Origin: Bacteroidota bacterium
GTDB lineage: Bacteria > Bacteroidota > Bacteroidia > Flavobacteriales > Flavobacteriaceae
Direction of reading: 5' to 3'
Assembly (NCBI GenBank): GCA_023446155.1
Contig: JAEXIT010000018.1
Coordinates: 62,001 to 126,000 of the forward strand
DNA length: 64,000 nucleotides
The number at the start of each line of letters is the position of its first letter. Position 1 is the first letter of the stretch. Positions 49,084 to 57,595 of the stretch are shown one piece after another. Under the pieces are notes generated by a model, which did not search any database, was not told the DNA's origin, and saw nothing but the letters and a program-made list of their open reading frames with translations. The translations under genes were made by a program, and so were the position numbers.

Positions 49084-51075
49084 ATGAGAAAAAAACTAGT
49101 ATTCCAAACCATAGTACTCCTTTTATCGATAAGTGCTTTTTCCCAAAAGTTTGATTTAGGAAAAGTATCGATCGAAGAATTAAAACAAACGGAACATCCG
49201 AAAGATCCAAAAGCCGAAGCTGCCATTTTGTATAAAAAAGGACGAACGTATTTCGATATCCTGAATGGGAATAAAGTCGTTACGGAAGTGGAAGTGCGCC
49301 TTAAGATTTATAAAAAAGAAGGATATGACTGGGCTACTTTTATAATCGATAACTATATAAGCAATAATCTAAAAGAGAATGTTGCGTTCTCGAATGCCTA
49401 TACCTATAATTTGGTTGATGGTAAAATTGAAAAAACAAAACTGAAAAGCGAAGGGATATTTGTTGAGAAACGCAACGACTATAAGGAACGAAATAAAATT
49501 GTGTTTCCCAATGTAAAGGAACTATCGGTTATCGAGTTTAAATATGTTCAGGAATCCCCTTTTATGGGAACATTAAGTGACTGGAGTTTTCAGATGGGAA
49601 TCCCGGTGAACTATTCGGAATATGTAACGCAGATTCCGGAGTTTTTTATCTATAAATCACAAATGAAAGGAACGCTTATTCCGAAAACAGATAAAACAAG
49701 TAGAGGGCAGACCATTCAGAAAAAAGAAAAAGAAAATACAGGATATGGGTTTGCTACATCACAAACGAGTCAAAGCTATCAGGAGTTTATCAATACCTAT
49801 ATTTTAAAAGATATCCCGGCGATGGCCGATGAAAGTTATATCAATAACATCAATAATTATCGCTCGACGATCGTACATGAACTGATGTCGATCAAATATC
49901 CAAACCAACCGTATAAAGATTATTCGACCGATTGGGCGACCATCGTCAAAAATATTTATATGGGCGACTTTGGGAGTGAACTGGGAAAAAGAAGCTATTT
50001 TGAAGACGATCTGGCTGCCATTTTAAAAGGAGTGACCAATCCGGATGAAAAAATAACAACGGTCTTCAATTTTGTAAAAAACAGAATGAATTGGAATGAG
50101 TTTGACGGATATTACTGCGAAAAAGGAGTGCGTACGGCCTATAAAGAAAAAGTAGGAAATACGGCCGATATCAACCTGATATTGGTCGCAATGTTACGGG
50201 AAGCGGGTATTGACGTCAATCCAATATTGTTAAGTACCCGAAATAATGGTATTGCGCTTTTGCCAAACAGGAATGCTTATAATTATGTGATTGCAGGTGT
50301 GGAAACCGCAAAAGGACTACTTTTTCTGGATGCAACCGATAAAGTAGCCATGCCAAATGTAATGCCATTACGCGCTTTAAACTGGTTTGGTAGAATCGTA
50401 CGGAAAGATGGCACATCCGATGATGTGGAATTGGTGCCGACAAATTTGTCTAAAAACGTAACCAATATCATGGCGACTATCGGAAGTGACGGGGTGTTAA
50501 AAGGAATGTACCGCGAACAGCAGTTCGACTATTTCGCCTATCTTTATAGAAGAGCCTACGGAAATACAGAAGAAGAAAAATACCTGGAAAAAATTGAAAA
50601 ACAATATCCGGGATTACAAATCGAATCGTATAAAGTTGCTAATAAAGCAGATCTGACTAAACCGGTCGTGGAAGATTATAACTTTACACACGATGGTATC
50701 GTTGAGAAAATAGGAGATAAAATGTATATCGATCCGATGGTGTTTGTAGCAAAAACACAAAATCCGTTTAAACAGGACAAACGGGAGTATCCGGTGGATT
50801 TCTCCTTTCCGTATCAGGAAAAATACATGATCAATCTGACGTTGCCGGAAGGATATGTTGTGGAATCCGTTCCCGAAGCGATCAGTATGTTTATGGAAGA
50901 GGATATGGGAAGTTATTCTTTTAATATCACGGCATCCGGGAATAAAATTCAGTTGGTGGCTACTTTGGATATTAAATGGTCTTTAATCCCGGCAACACAT
51001 TACGAAGGTTTGAAAAACTTCTATAAAGCAATGATTGAAAAAGAAACAGAAAAAATTGTACTTAAAAAAGCATAA
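49084..51075 (+). CDS. DUF3857 protein with degenerate transglutaminase fold (copy 2)
   Basis: 663 residues, with signal peptide (VFQTIVLLLSISAFSQK) and the same architecture as the gene at 45172. The catalytic Cys position again reads GNT (KVGNTADINLILVAM) and the His position reads Tyr (YNYVIAGV), while FLDATDK is kept. It starts 2 bases after the stop of the active copy, and the MazG-like gene starts 2 bases after its own stop, so this is one operon. Loss of the same two residues in two paralogues around an intact one suggests a fixed, non-catalytic role such as binding or assembly. Confidence 0.85.
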   Translation: MRKKLVFQTIVLLLSISAFSQKFDLGKVSIEELKQTEHPKDPKAEAAILYKKGRTYFDILNGNKVVTEVEVRLKIYKKEGYDWATFIIDNYISNNLKENVAFSNAYTYNLVDGKIEKTKLKSEGIFVEKRNDYKERNKIVFPNVKELSVIEFKYVQESPFMGTLSDWSFQMGIPVNYSEYVTQIPEFFIYKSQMKGTLIPKTDKTSRGQTIQKKEKENTGYGFATSQTSQSYQEFINTYILKDIPAMADESYINNINNYRSTIVHELMSIKYPNQPYKDYSTDWATIVKNIYMGDFGSELGKRSYFEDDLAAILKGVTNPDEKITTVFNFVKNRMNWNEFDGYYCEKGVRTAYKEKVGNTADINLILVAMLREAGIDVNPILLSTRNNGIALLPNRNAYNYVIAGVETAKGLLFLDATDKVAMPNVMPLRALNWFGRIVRKDGTSDDVELVPTNLSKNVTNIMATIGSDGVLKGMYREQQFDYFAYLYRRAYGNTEEEKYLEKIEKQYPGLQIESYKVANKADLTKPVVEDYNFTHDGIVEKIGDKMYIDPMVFVAKTQNPFKQDKREYPVDFSFPYQEKYMINLTLPEGYVVESVPEAISMFMEEDMGSYSFNITASGNKIQLVATLDIKWSLIPATHYEGLKNFYKAMIEKETEKIVLKKA

Positions 51076-51077
51076 AA

Positions 51078-51404
51078 ATGGATTTAAAAAACGCACAACA
51101 GGACGTTGATAACTGGATTAAAAATCACGGGGTACGCTATTTTAACGAACTAACCAATATGGCGCAGTTAACCGAAGAAGTAGGGGAAGTAGCACGTATC
51201 ATCGCACGTCGTTATGGCGAACAATCCGAAAAGGAAAGCGATAAAAACAAAGACCTGGGCGAAGAACTGGCCGATGTGGTTTTTGTGGTTTTATGTCTGG
51301 CGAACCAAACCGGTGTGGATTTACAGGCGGCATTCGATAAGAAAATGGATCTGAAAACCAAAAGAGATCACGACCGCCATCACAATAATGAAAAATTAAA
51401 ATAA
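51078..51404 (+). CDS. MazG-like nucleotide pyrophosphohydrolase
   Basis: A 108-residue all-alpha NTP pyrophosphohydrolase of the MazG type. The metal-binding pattern appears as LTEEVGEVARIIARRYGE (EExxE, about residues 28-45) and later DLGEELADVVFVVLCLANQTGVD (cut here: GEELADVVFVVLCLA), giving the second EExxD. These enzymes hydrolyse non-canonical NTPs to NMP and pyrophosphate. The gene is in an operon between the DUF3857 genes and aroA. Confidence 0.9.
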   Translation: MDLKNAQQDVDNWIKNHGVRYFNELTNMAQLTEEVGEVARIIARRYGEQSEKESDKNKDLGEELADVVFVVLCLANQTGVDLQAAFDKKMDLKTKRDHDRHHNNEKLK

Positions 51405-51434
51405 ATACAACGGCTGAAAAGCAAACTATAAATT

Positions 51435-52667
51435 ATGGACCTACAACTCCGACAATCAGGCGTAAACCTCAAATCCCAAATTGCGATTACAGGTTCCAAA
51501 AGCGAAACAAATCGGTTGTTGTTGCTTCAGGCACTGTATCCGAATCTGAAATTAGATAATGTATCCAATTCAGATGATAGTGTGGTGATGACAAAAGCCT
51601 TATTGTCGGACGAATCCGTAATCGATATCCATCATGCCGGTACGGCCATGCGTTTCCTGACGGCTTTTTTTGCAACACAGGAAGGACGTGAAGTTACGCT
51701 TACCGGATCGTCGCGTATGCAGGAAAGACCCATCTCTATTTTGGTGGATGCCTTACGGCAATTGGGCGCGGATATTCACTATGAAAAAAACGAAGGCTAT
51801 CCGCCTATTCGAATCTCCGGAAAAAAACTGACGCAATCGAAAGTACGTCTGAATGCCAATGTAAGTAGTCAGTATATTTCGGCCTTGCTTTTGGTCGCAC
51901 CTTGTCTTGAAAATGGTCTGGAATTGACTTTAGAAGGAGCGCTGACATCCATTCCGTACATCCGGATGACGTTGTCGTTGTTACAGGAAATAGGAGTGGA
52001 TACCACTTTTGACGGCAATCGGATCACGGTTGCCCCAAAAGCAGTAGTGGAGACTCAGAATATAACAGTGGAAAGCGACTGGAGTTCGGCATCCTATTAT
52101 TATTCGATAGTAGCGATGGCGCCAATTGGTACGGAAATTACGCTGTCGAGTTATAAAGAAAACAGCTTTCAGGGCGATAGCGATCTGGGGAGCATTTACC
52201 GCCATTTTGGAGTGGAATCTGTTTTTGAAGGACATAAAGTTACCCTGCGAAAAAACGCTATAACCAATCAGGAGCAGATCGCATTCGATTTGAAAAATAC
52301 ACCGGATATCGCGCAAACGATCGCAGTAACTTGCTTTGGATTACATAAAGCATGTTACCTTACCGGATTGCACACACTTAAAATAAAAGAAACCGATCGT
52401 CTTGTGGCTTTGCAAAACGAACTGACGAAATTGGGCGCCGTGATAACCATAACAGACGATAGCCTGACCTTGGAAGCTTCCGAAGTAATAAAGTCGGATG
52501 TGGCGATACAAACGTATCAGGATCATCGGATGGCTATGGCTTTTGCTCCATTGGCCTTAAAGACGTCATTGATCATTAACGAAGCTGAAGTCGTTTCCAA
52601 ATCCTATCCCGGTTTTTGGGAGGATCTGCGCAAAATCGGATTTCAAATACAAGAACAAGAGCTGTAA
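51435..52667 (+). CDS. aroA: 3-phosphoshikimate 1-carboxyvinyltransferase (EPSP synthase)
   Basis: The 410-residue enzyme adds enolpyruvate from PEP to shikimate-3-phosphate. Signature parts are ITGSKSETNRLLLLQAL at the N-terminus, HHAGTAMRFLTAFFA, SSRMQERPISILVDALRQLG and late IKETDRLVALQNEL with QTYQDHRMAMAFA. It is somewhat shorter than the E. coli enzyme, as usual in Flavobacteria. It follows the MazG-like gene by 30 bases and has no promoter of its own that I can see, so the shikimate step is tied to the operon of the DUF3857 genes rather than to the pheA operon. Confidence 0.94.
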   Translation: MDLQLRQSGVNLKSQIAITGSKSETNRLLLLQALYPNLKLDNVSNSDDSVVMTKALLSDESVIDIHHAGTAMRFLTAFFATQEGREVTLTGSSRMQERPISILVDALRQLGADIHYEKNEGYPPIRISGKKLTQSKVRLNANVSSQYISALLLVAPCLENGLELTLEGALTSIPYIRMTLSLLQEIGVDTTFDGNRITVAPKAVVETQNITVESDWSSASYYYSIVAMAPIGTEITLSSYKENSFQGDSDLGSIYRHFGVESVFEGHKVTLRKNAITNQEQIAFDLKNTPDIAQTIAVTCFGLHKACYLTGLHTLKIKETDRLVALQNELTKLGAVITITDDSLTLEASEVIKSDVAIQTYQDHRMAMAFAPLALKTSLIINEAEVVSKSYPGFWEDLRKIGFQIQEQEL

Positions 52668-52700
52668 AATAAGGGTTTTTAAAAATAAAACTTAAAACAC

Positions 52701-52732
52701 TTGACAACCCCTGTCTTGCGATAGTATATTTG
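52701..52732 (+). promoter_or_regulatory. Promoter of queA
   Basis: TTGACA at 52701, 21-base spacer from the TTG, then a perfect -7 box TATATTTG (52725-52732), with the ATG at 52755. Confidence 0.8.
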
Positions 52733-52754
52733 CACTCAATTTAAAATTTGTACA

Positions 52755-53804
52755 ATGAAGTTATCTCATTTTAATTTCAATTTGCCGGCTGAATTGCTTG
52801 CAGAGTTTCCTGCTGAAAACAGAGACGAAGCGCGTTTGATGGTTGTTAACAGAAAAACGCAAACTATCGAGCATAAACTTTTTAAAGATATCCTGGATTA
52901 TTTTGAAGAAGGTGATGTAATGGTGCTGAATAATACCAAGGTTTTTCCGGCGCGTCTGTATGGAAATAAAGAAAAAACAGGAGCGAGAATTGAGGTGTTT
53001 TTGTTACGAGAATTAAATGCGGAACAACGTTTGTGGGATGTATTGGTAGATCCGGCTCGTAAAATTCGTATTGGTAATAAATTATATTTCGGAGATGACG
53101 ATTCGTTAGTCGCGGAAGTTATCGATAATACTACTTCCAGAGGAAGAACCCTTCGTTTTCTTTACGATGGTTCTTACGAGGAGTTCAGAGCAAAATTGTT
53201 GGAACTGGGAGAAACGCCAATTCCAAAATACATCAACCGTGCCGTAACGCCGGAAGATGCAGAACGTTACCAAACCATCTATGCTAAAGAAGAAGGTGCC
53301 GTAGCCGCTCCAACTGCCGGTTTACACTTTTCAAAACACCTGATGAAGCGTTTGGAAATCAAAGGAATTAATTTTGCCGAAATTACACTACACGTTGGTT
53401 TGGGTACCTTTAACCCGGTTGAGGTGGAAGATTTGTCCAAACACAAAATGGATTCGGAAGAATTGCGTATTACCGAAGAGGCTTGTGAGATTGTAAACAA
53501 AGCCAAAACGAACAAGAAAAAAGTATGCGCTGTCGGAACAACGACGATGCGGGCTATGGAAAGTTCGGTTTCATCGGCTAAGACACTAAATCCATACGAA
53601 GGATGGACGAATAAATTTATTTTCCCTCCTTACGACTTTAGCGTAGCCGATTGTATGATTACCAATTTCCATACACCAAAATCAACTTTATTAATGATGA
53701 TTTCGGCTTTCTGTGGGCACGATTTAATGAAAAAAGCCTACGAAGAGGCGGTTAAAGAAAAATACAAATTCTATTCTTACGGAGATGCGATGTTAATCCT
53801 GTAA
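52755..53804 (+). CDS. queA: S-adenosylmethionine:tRNA ribosyltransferase-isomerase
   Basis: The 349-residue enzyme transfers and isomerises the ribosyl moiety of SAM to make epoxyqueuosine in tRNA. Family phrases are FNLPAELLAEFPAENRDEAR, NNTKVFPARL, YAKEEGAVAAPTAGLHFS, HVGLGTFNPV and NFHTPKSTLLMMISAFCG. Length is normal. It is monocistronic with its own promoter and a strong terminator. Confidence 0.96.
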   Translation: MKLSHFNFNLPAELLAEFPAENRDEARLMVVNRKTQTIEHKLFKDILDYFEEGDVMVLNNTKVFPARLYGNKEKTGARIEVFLLRELNAEQRLWDVLVDPARKIRIGNKLYFGDDDSLVAEVIDNTTSRGRTLRFLYDGSYEEFRAKLLELGETPIPKYINRAVTPEDAERYQTIYAKEEGAVAAPTAGLHFSKHLMKRLEIKGINFAEITLHVGLGTFNPVEVEDLSKHKMDSEELRITEEACEIVNKAKTNKKKVCAVGTTTMRAMESSVSSAKTLNPYEGWTNKFIFPPYDFSVADCMITNFHTPKSTLLMMISAFCGHDLMKKAYEEAVKEKYKFYSYGDAMLIL

Positions 53805-53814
53805 ATAGTAAAAT

Positions 53815-53847
53815 AAAAAAAGCGTTCCAACCCGGAACGCTTTTTTT
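53815..53847. terminator. Bidirectional terminator between queA and the SIMPL gene
   Basis: Arms AAAAAAAGCGTTCC (53815-53828) and GGAACGCTTTTTTT (53834-53847) with a 5-base loop, between convergent genes; the A and T runs serve both strands. Confidence 0.92.
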
Positions 53848-53860
53848 ATGACTTTATGAA

Positions 53861-54595
53861 CTATCGTACCTGGTACACCAGTTTCATCGTTATGTTAGCC
53901 GTTTTCTTTTTGGATGCGGTATTAAACGAACCACCCCAGGAATATTCTTCCGATGAATTTTGGGCAATGATCTGGAAAACACCCATATCCGATTTTTTCA
54001 GATTACCCAACTTGGCATTGGCATTTTCGGCAATTTTCTGCGCGCGGGCATTGGCATCTTTTGTCGCCTCGGCAATCATTTCCAGTTTTAATTCTGCCAG
54101 TTTGGTATAATAATATTCCGGTGGATTGGAATACAATTCCACGCCAGAGTTGATCAATTCCGTTACCTCGCGGGAAATGCCTTCTACTTTATCCACTTCC
54201 TTACTTTCGATTTGTACATTCTGGGAAAGTGAAAAACCGGTAAAAATCTGTTGGCGGGTATTACCATTGCTATCATAGGAATATTCGAAATCCTTATTGA
54301 TGTTAACCGCCGAAAAAACAATATTACTTTCTGGAATCCCTTTTGAAATCAGATACGATTTAATAATCTCCCGATCTTTGTCGAGCGCTGCATAGGCTTC
54401 TCTTAGGTTCATATTCTTTTTGGAAAAAGAACTGCTCCATACAATCAGATCCGATACAAAATCTTTTTTACCAAGTCCGGTAACACTAATCGTGTCGTTG
54501 CTTTGGTTTCTGTTTTTAAAGGCGTTCGAAAATAGGAAAGCAGCCAGAACAACCGCTATTCCTATAATTAGGGAATTAACATTGTTTTTCATCAC
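53861..54595 (-). CDS. SIMPL domain (DUF541) protein
   Basis: 244 residues with one N-terminal membrane segment (about 9-25; LIIGIAVVLAAFLFSNAF) and a SIMPL/DUF541 domain. Features are SDTISVTGLGKKDF at the start of the domain, DIT-type strands in the middle, and the helix AELKLEMIAEATKDANARAQ. SIMPL proteins are periplasmic or membrane anchored; their function is poorly defined (the family has been linked to stress and to a kinase-signalling partner). Either of two adjacent Met codons may be the start. No clean -7 box is visible upstream. Confidence 0.85.
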   Translation of the reverse strand: MMKNNVNSLIIGIAVVLAAFLFSNAFKNRNQSNDTISVTGLGKKDFVSDLIVWSSSFSKKNMNLREAYAALDKDREIIKSYLISKGIPESNIVFSAVNINKDFEYSYDSNGNTRQQIFTGFSLSQNVQIESKEVDKVEGISREVTELINSGVELYSNPPEYYYTKLAELKLEMIAEATKDANARAQKIAENANAKLGNLKKSDMGVFQIIAQNSSEEYSWGGSFNTASKKKTANITMKLVYQVR

Positions 54596-54669
54596 TAAAA
54601 AATATTTAATTGTTATAAATGTATGAAATATCTGTATTGTAATAACAAACGCAAAAATTTATTTTTTCT

Positions 54670-54680
54670 TATTTTTACGC
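54670..54680 (+). promoter_or_regulatory. Promoter element of kynU shared with kmo
   Basis: TATTTTTACGC at 54670-54680, 19 bases before the ATG. An identical 11-mer lies at 57564-57574, 21 bases before the kmo ATG. The first 8 bases resemble a -7 box with a final A in place of G. Confidence 0.5.
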
Positions 54681-54699
54681 GAAACCAAAATAATAAACA

Positions 54700-55983
54700 A
54701 TGACATTTCAAAATACACGTGAATTTGCGAGACAGCTGGATGAAAAAGATGTATTGGCAAAGTATCGAAGCGAATTTATTTTTCCAAAGGTAAATGGTAA
54801 ACAGGTAATCTATTTTACCGGTAATTCTTTGGGATTACAACCTAAAAGAACCAAAGCCTATGTGGATGAAATCATGGACGATTGGGGAAATCTTGCGGTA
54901 GAGGGTCATTTTTATGCCGACAAACCTTGGTGGGATTACCACGAGCGTTTTGCGGCGCCTTTAAGTACGGTGGTAGGAGCCAAACCAAGCGAGGTAACGG
55001 TGATGAATACCCTAACGGTGAATTTGCATTTGCTAATGGTGACGTTTTATCGTCCGACAGCCAAAAAATATAAAATCATTTGTGAAGAAAAAGCGTTTCC
55101 AAGTGATCAATATATGTTCCAAAGTCAGGTGCATTTTCATGGATTGGATCCGAAAGATACCATCGTGGAAATCAAACGCAGAGAAGGGGAACACAATATC
55201 CGTTTGGAAGATGTGTTGGCTAAGATCGATGAGGTAGGTGATGAGCTGGCTCTGGTGTTGATTGGTGGGGTGAATTATTATACCGGACAGGTTTTTGATA
55301 TGAAAACGATCACCGAAGCGGGTCATAAATATGGAGCGTATGTAGGTTGGGATCTGGCACACGCTGCCGGAAATATTAAATTACAGTTACACGACTGGAA
55401 TGTCGATTTTGCGGCTTGGTGTAGTTATAAATATATGAACTCCGGACCGGGAAATGCTTCCGGTTGTTTTATCCACGAAATGCATCATAACGATACCAGT
55501 TTGCCGCGTTTTGCCGGATGGTGGGGACATAATAAAGAGCGTCGTTTTAAAATGGAGCCGCAATTCGATCCGGTTCGCGGTGCCGATGGGTGGCAAATCA
55601 GTAACTTACCGGTATTGTCGCTGGCGCCGTATTTGGCTTCTGTCGAAATGTTTGCCGAAGTAGGCATGGACAAGCTAATCGAAAAAAGAGATTTGTTAAC
55701 CGCTTATCTGGAGTTTATTCTTCAGGAAGTGGATAAGGAAGTGGAAAGCGAATTCGAAGTGATCACACCGTCCGATCCGACGCAAAGAGCGTGTCAGTTG
55801 TCGGTGTTTTTACACGGAGAAGGAAGAGCACTTTTTGATTATCTGATGAAAAATGGCGTGATTACCGATTGGCGGGAACCGAATGTAATCCGTTTGGCTC
55901 CGGTTCCGTTTTATTGTTCGTTTGAAGATATGTATGAATTCGGACAGATTTTACGCGAAGGAATTTTGAATAAAAGCAAATAG
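54700..55983 (+). CDS. kynU: Kynureninase
   Basis: The 427-residue PLP enzyme cleaves (hydroxy)kynurenine to (hydroxy)anthranilate and alanine in tryptophan catabolism. Family phrases are YFTGNSLGLQPKRTKAYVDE, the PLP-lysine region WCSYKYMNSGPGNASG, and RFAGWWGHNKERRFKM. Length is normal. It is monocistronic, ending at a terminator, and shares an 11-base upstream word with kmo, the neighbouring enzyme of the same pathway. Confidence 0.95.
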   Translation: MTFQNTREFARQLDEKDVLAKYRSEFIFPKVNGKQVIYFTGNSLGLQPKRTKAYVDEIMDDWGNLAVEGHFYADKPWWDYHERFAAPLSTVVGAKPSEVTVMNTLTVNLHLLMVTFYRPTAKKYKIICEEKAFPSDQYMFQSQVHFHGLDPKDTIVEIKRREGEHNIRLEDVLAKIDEVGDELALVLIGGVNYYTGQVFDMKTITEAGHKYGAYVGWDLAHAAGNIKLQLHDWNVDFAAWCSYKYMNSGPGNASGCFIHEMHHNDTSLPRFAGWWGHNKERRFKMEPQFDPVRGADGWQISNLPVLSLAPYLASVEMFAEVGMDKLIEKRDLLTAYLEFILQEVDKEVESEFEVITPSDPTQRACQLSVFLHGEGRALFDYLMKNGVITDWREPNVIRLAPVPFYCSFEDMYEFGQILREGILNKSK

Positions 55984-55995
55984 ATAGAAATTATA

Positions 55996-56023
55996 AAAGG
56001 ACCGGAAACACCGGTCTTTTTTT
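55996..56023 (+). terminator. Terminator of kynU
   Basis: Arms AAAGGACCGG (55996-56005) and CCGGTCTTTT (56011-56020; one G-U), 5-base loop, T run to 56023. Confidence 0.85.
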
Positions 56024-56055
56024 GGAATATTTTTTCTGAATTCTGCTAATGCGAC

Positions 56056-56063
56056 TATCTTTG
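56056..56063 (+). promoter_or_regulatory. -7 promoter box of the arginase-family gene
   Basis: A perfect -7 box TATCTTTG (56056-56063), 38 bases before the ATG. No TTG is seen at the expected spacing. Confidence 0.5.
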
Positions 56064-56101
56064 TACACATTAGTTGTAAACGTACCATTATAAAAAGTAA
56101 A

Positions 56102-57184
56102 ATGAACAAACAGCAAAAAATAGAAAGTTTTGATCCGTCACAACCGGGATTAGCCGATGCAAGTGTATTTGGATTACCCTTTACTGCCGAAGAAAGTGAA
56201 ATTATAATTGTACCGGTGCCGTGGGAAGTTACCGTGAGCTACGGGGCTGGTGCTTCAGAAGGACCGGATGCGATTTTAGATGCTTCTTTTCAGGTGGATT
56301 TACAACATCAGGAGTTTCCGGAATTGTGGAAATTAGGAATATATATGGATGAAGCGCCGGAACATTGGGCGACGAATTCTGAAAAATATAAAAGTCTGGC
56401 GCAACCGATTATTGAAGCGTTGGAAGCAGGAGAAGATGTAGCAACATTCCCGGCTTTGCAATCGGATTTGGATAAGATCAATAAGGTGTGTAAAGACTTG
56501 AAAAACGAGGTGAAAGACCGTGTTCTACATTGGATGAAACAAGGTAAAAAAGTGGTTTTGCTTGGTGGTGATCACAGTACGCCGCTAGGGTATTACGAAG
56601 CCTTGGCGTCACAACACGAAAGTTTCGGAATTCTACATTTGGATGCGCATATGGATTTGCGAATTGCTTACGAAGGGTTTACCTATTCGCATGCCTCGAT
56701 TATGTACAATACATTGCAAATTCCACAGGTTTCCAAAATTGTTCAGGTTGGTATCCGCGATTTCTGCGAACAGGAAGTGGAAGTGGCTCAGAAAGAAGGA
56801 AACCGCGTATTGGTGCATACCGATATGGACTTAAAAGCCGAAACGTTTGAAGGAAAAACCTGGGCGCAACAATGTGATGACATCATCGCATCTTTACCGG
56901 AAAAAGTATGTATTTCTTTTGATATCGACGGAATGTATCCATGGTATTGCCCGAATACGGGAACACCGGTGCCGGGAGGATTTTCGTTTGAACAAGCGGC
57001 CTATTTATTAAGCCGATTGGCAGAAACCAACAAAGAAATTATTGGTTTTGACTTGGTGGAAGTCGCTCCGGGCGATGACGACTGGGACGGAAATGTTGGC
57101 GCAAGAATGTTGTTCCATATGTGTGGTGTTTTGGCCAAATCGCAAAAGCTAAACGTCGGACAAAAAATAAAATTCAATCGATAA
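56102..57184 (+). CDS. Arginase-family ureohydrolase (agmatinase/formimidoylglutamase type)
   Basis: 360 residues with the binuclear metal site of the ureohydrolase superfamily: GGDHS (H158), LDAHMD (D181, H183, D185) and SFDID (D274, D276). In the usual SxDxDxxDP signature the second Asp-Pro reads Tyr-Pro (GMYPWYCPNTGTPVPGG), a change outside the metal ligands. The natural substrate is unclear. It lies between kynU and kmo and has its own promoter and terminator, so a link to kynurenine breakdown is possible but not shown. Confidence 0.85.
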   Translation: MNKQQKIESFDPSQPGLADASVFGLPFTAEESEIIIVPVPWEVTVSYGAGASEGPDAILDASFQVDLQHQEFPELWKLGIYMDEAPEHWATNSEKYKSLAQPIIEALEAGEDVATFPALQSDLDKINKVCKDLKNEVKDRVLHWMKQGKKVVLLGGDHSTPLGYYEALASQHESFGILHLDAHMDLRIAYEGFTYSHASIMYNTLQIPQVSKIVQVGIRDFCEQEVEVAQKEGNRVLVHTDMDLKAETFEGKTWAQQCDDIIASLPEKVCISFDIDGMYPWYCPNTGTPVPGGFSFEQAAYLLSRLAETNKEIIGFDLVEVAPGDDDWDGNVGARMLFHMCGVLAKSQKLNVGQKIKFNR

Positions 57185-57209
57185 AAAAATCCCCATTCGG
57201 GGATTTTTT
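57184..57209 (+). terminator. Terminator of the arginase-family gene
   Basis: Arms AAAAAATCCCC (57184-57194) and GGGGATTTTTT (57199-57209) with a 4-base loop; it could also serve the small minus-strand gene that ends at 57214. Confidence 0.9.
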
Positions 57210-57213
57210 GTTT

Positions 57214-57372
57214 TTATAGTTTTCTGCCGGTTGCCAATCGGTATAAAATACCAATAACAGCCAGTATTAATAAAATATGAATGAAACTGCCAACAGCTTC
57301 CCGGAAACCGAAATAACCAACCAGCCATCCCAGTAGTAAGATAACTACAATTAACCAGACTAAATCTTTCAT
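57214..57372 (-). CDS. Lmo0937-family small membrane protein
   Basis: A 52-residue ORF, too short for many gene callers. It begins MKDLVWLIVVILLLGWLVG, then YFGFREAVGSFIHILLILAV, and ends IGILYRLATGRKL. Two hydrophobic helices with a short Gly/Phe loop match the lmo0937-type small membrane proteins found in many bacteria, whose role is unknown. It is convergent with the arginase-family gene and stops 5 bases from its terminator. An imperfect palindrome (AAATAG/CTATTT) lies upstream, near 57405-57420; a perfect -7 box is not visible. Confidence 0.75.
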   Translation of the reverse strand: MKDLVWLIVVILLLGWLVGYFGFREAVGSFIHILLILAVIGILYRLATGRKL

Positions 57373-57563
57373 AATAAATAGTTTTTTAAGTTGTTACCTT
57401 AAAAATAGCACTATTTATTTGGAAATGTTTAAAAATTAATAAAAAATTAAGGTTCCTGTTATTTTTTAAAAGGTTTTGAGAAGTGCTGAAATTCAGGCTT
57501 TCGACAAAAGTGAAAAATATGATAAAATCAGTATAAAACGGCTGTCGTTCTTTATTTATTAAG

Positions 57564-57574
57564 TATTTTTACGC
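57564..57574 (+). promoter_or_regulatory. Promoter element of kmo shared with kynU
   Basis: TATTTTTACGC at 57564-57574, 21 bases before the kmo ATG, identical to the element before kynU. Confidence 0.5.
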
Positions 57575-57595
57575 CAATTATTTACAACAGATTTC

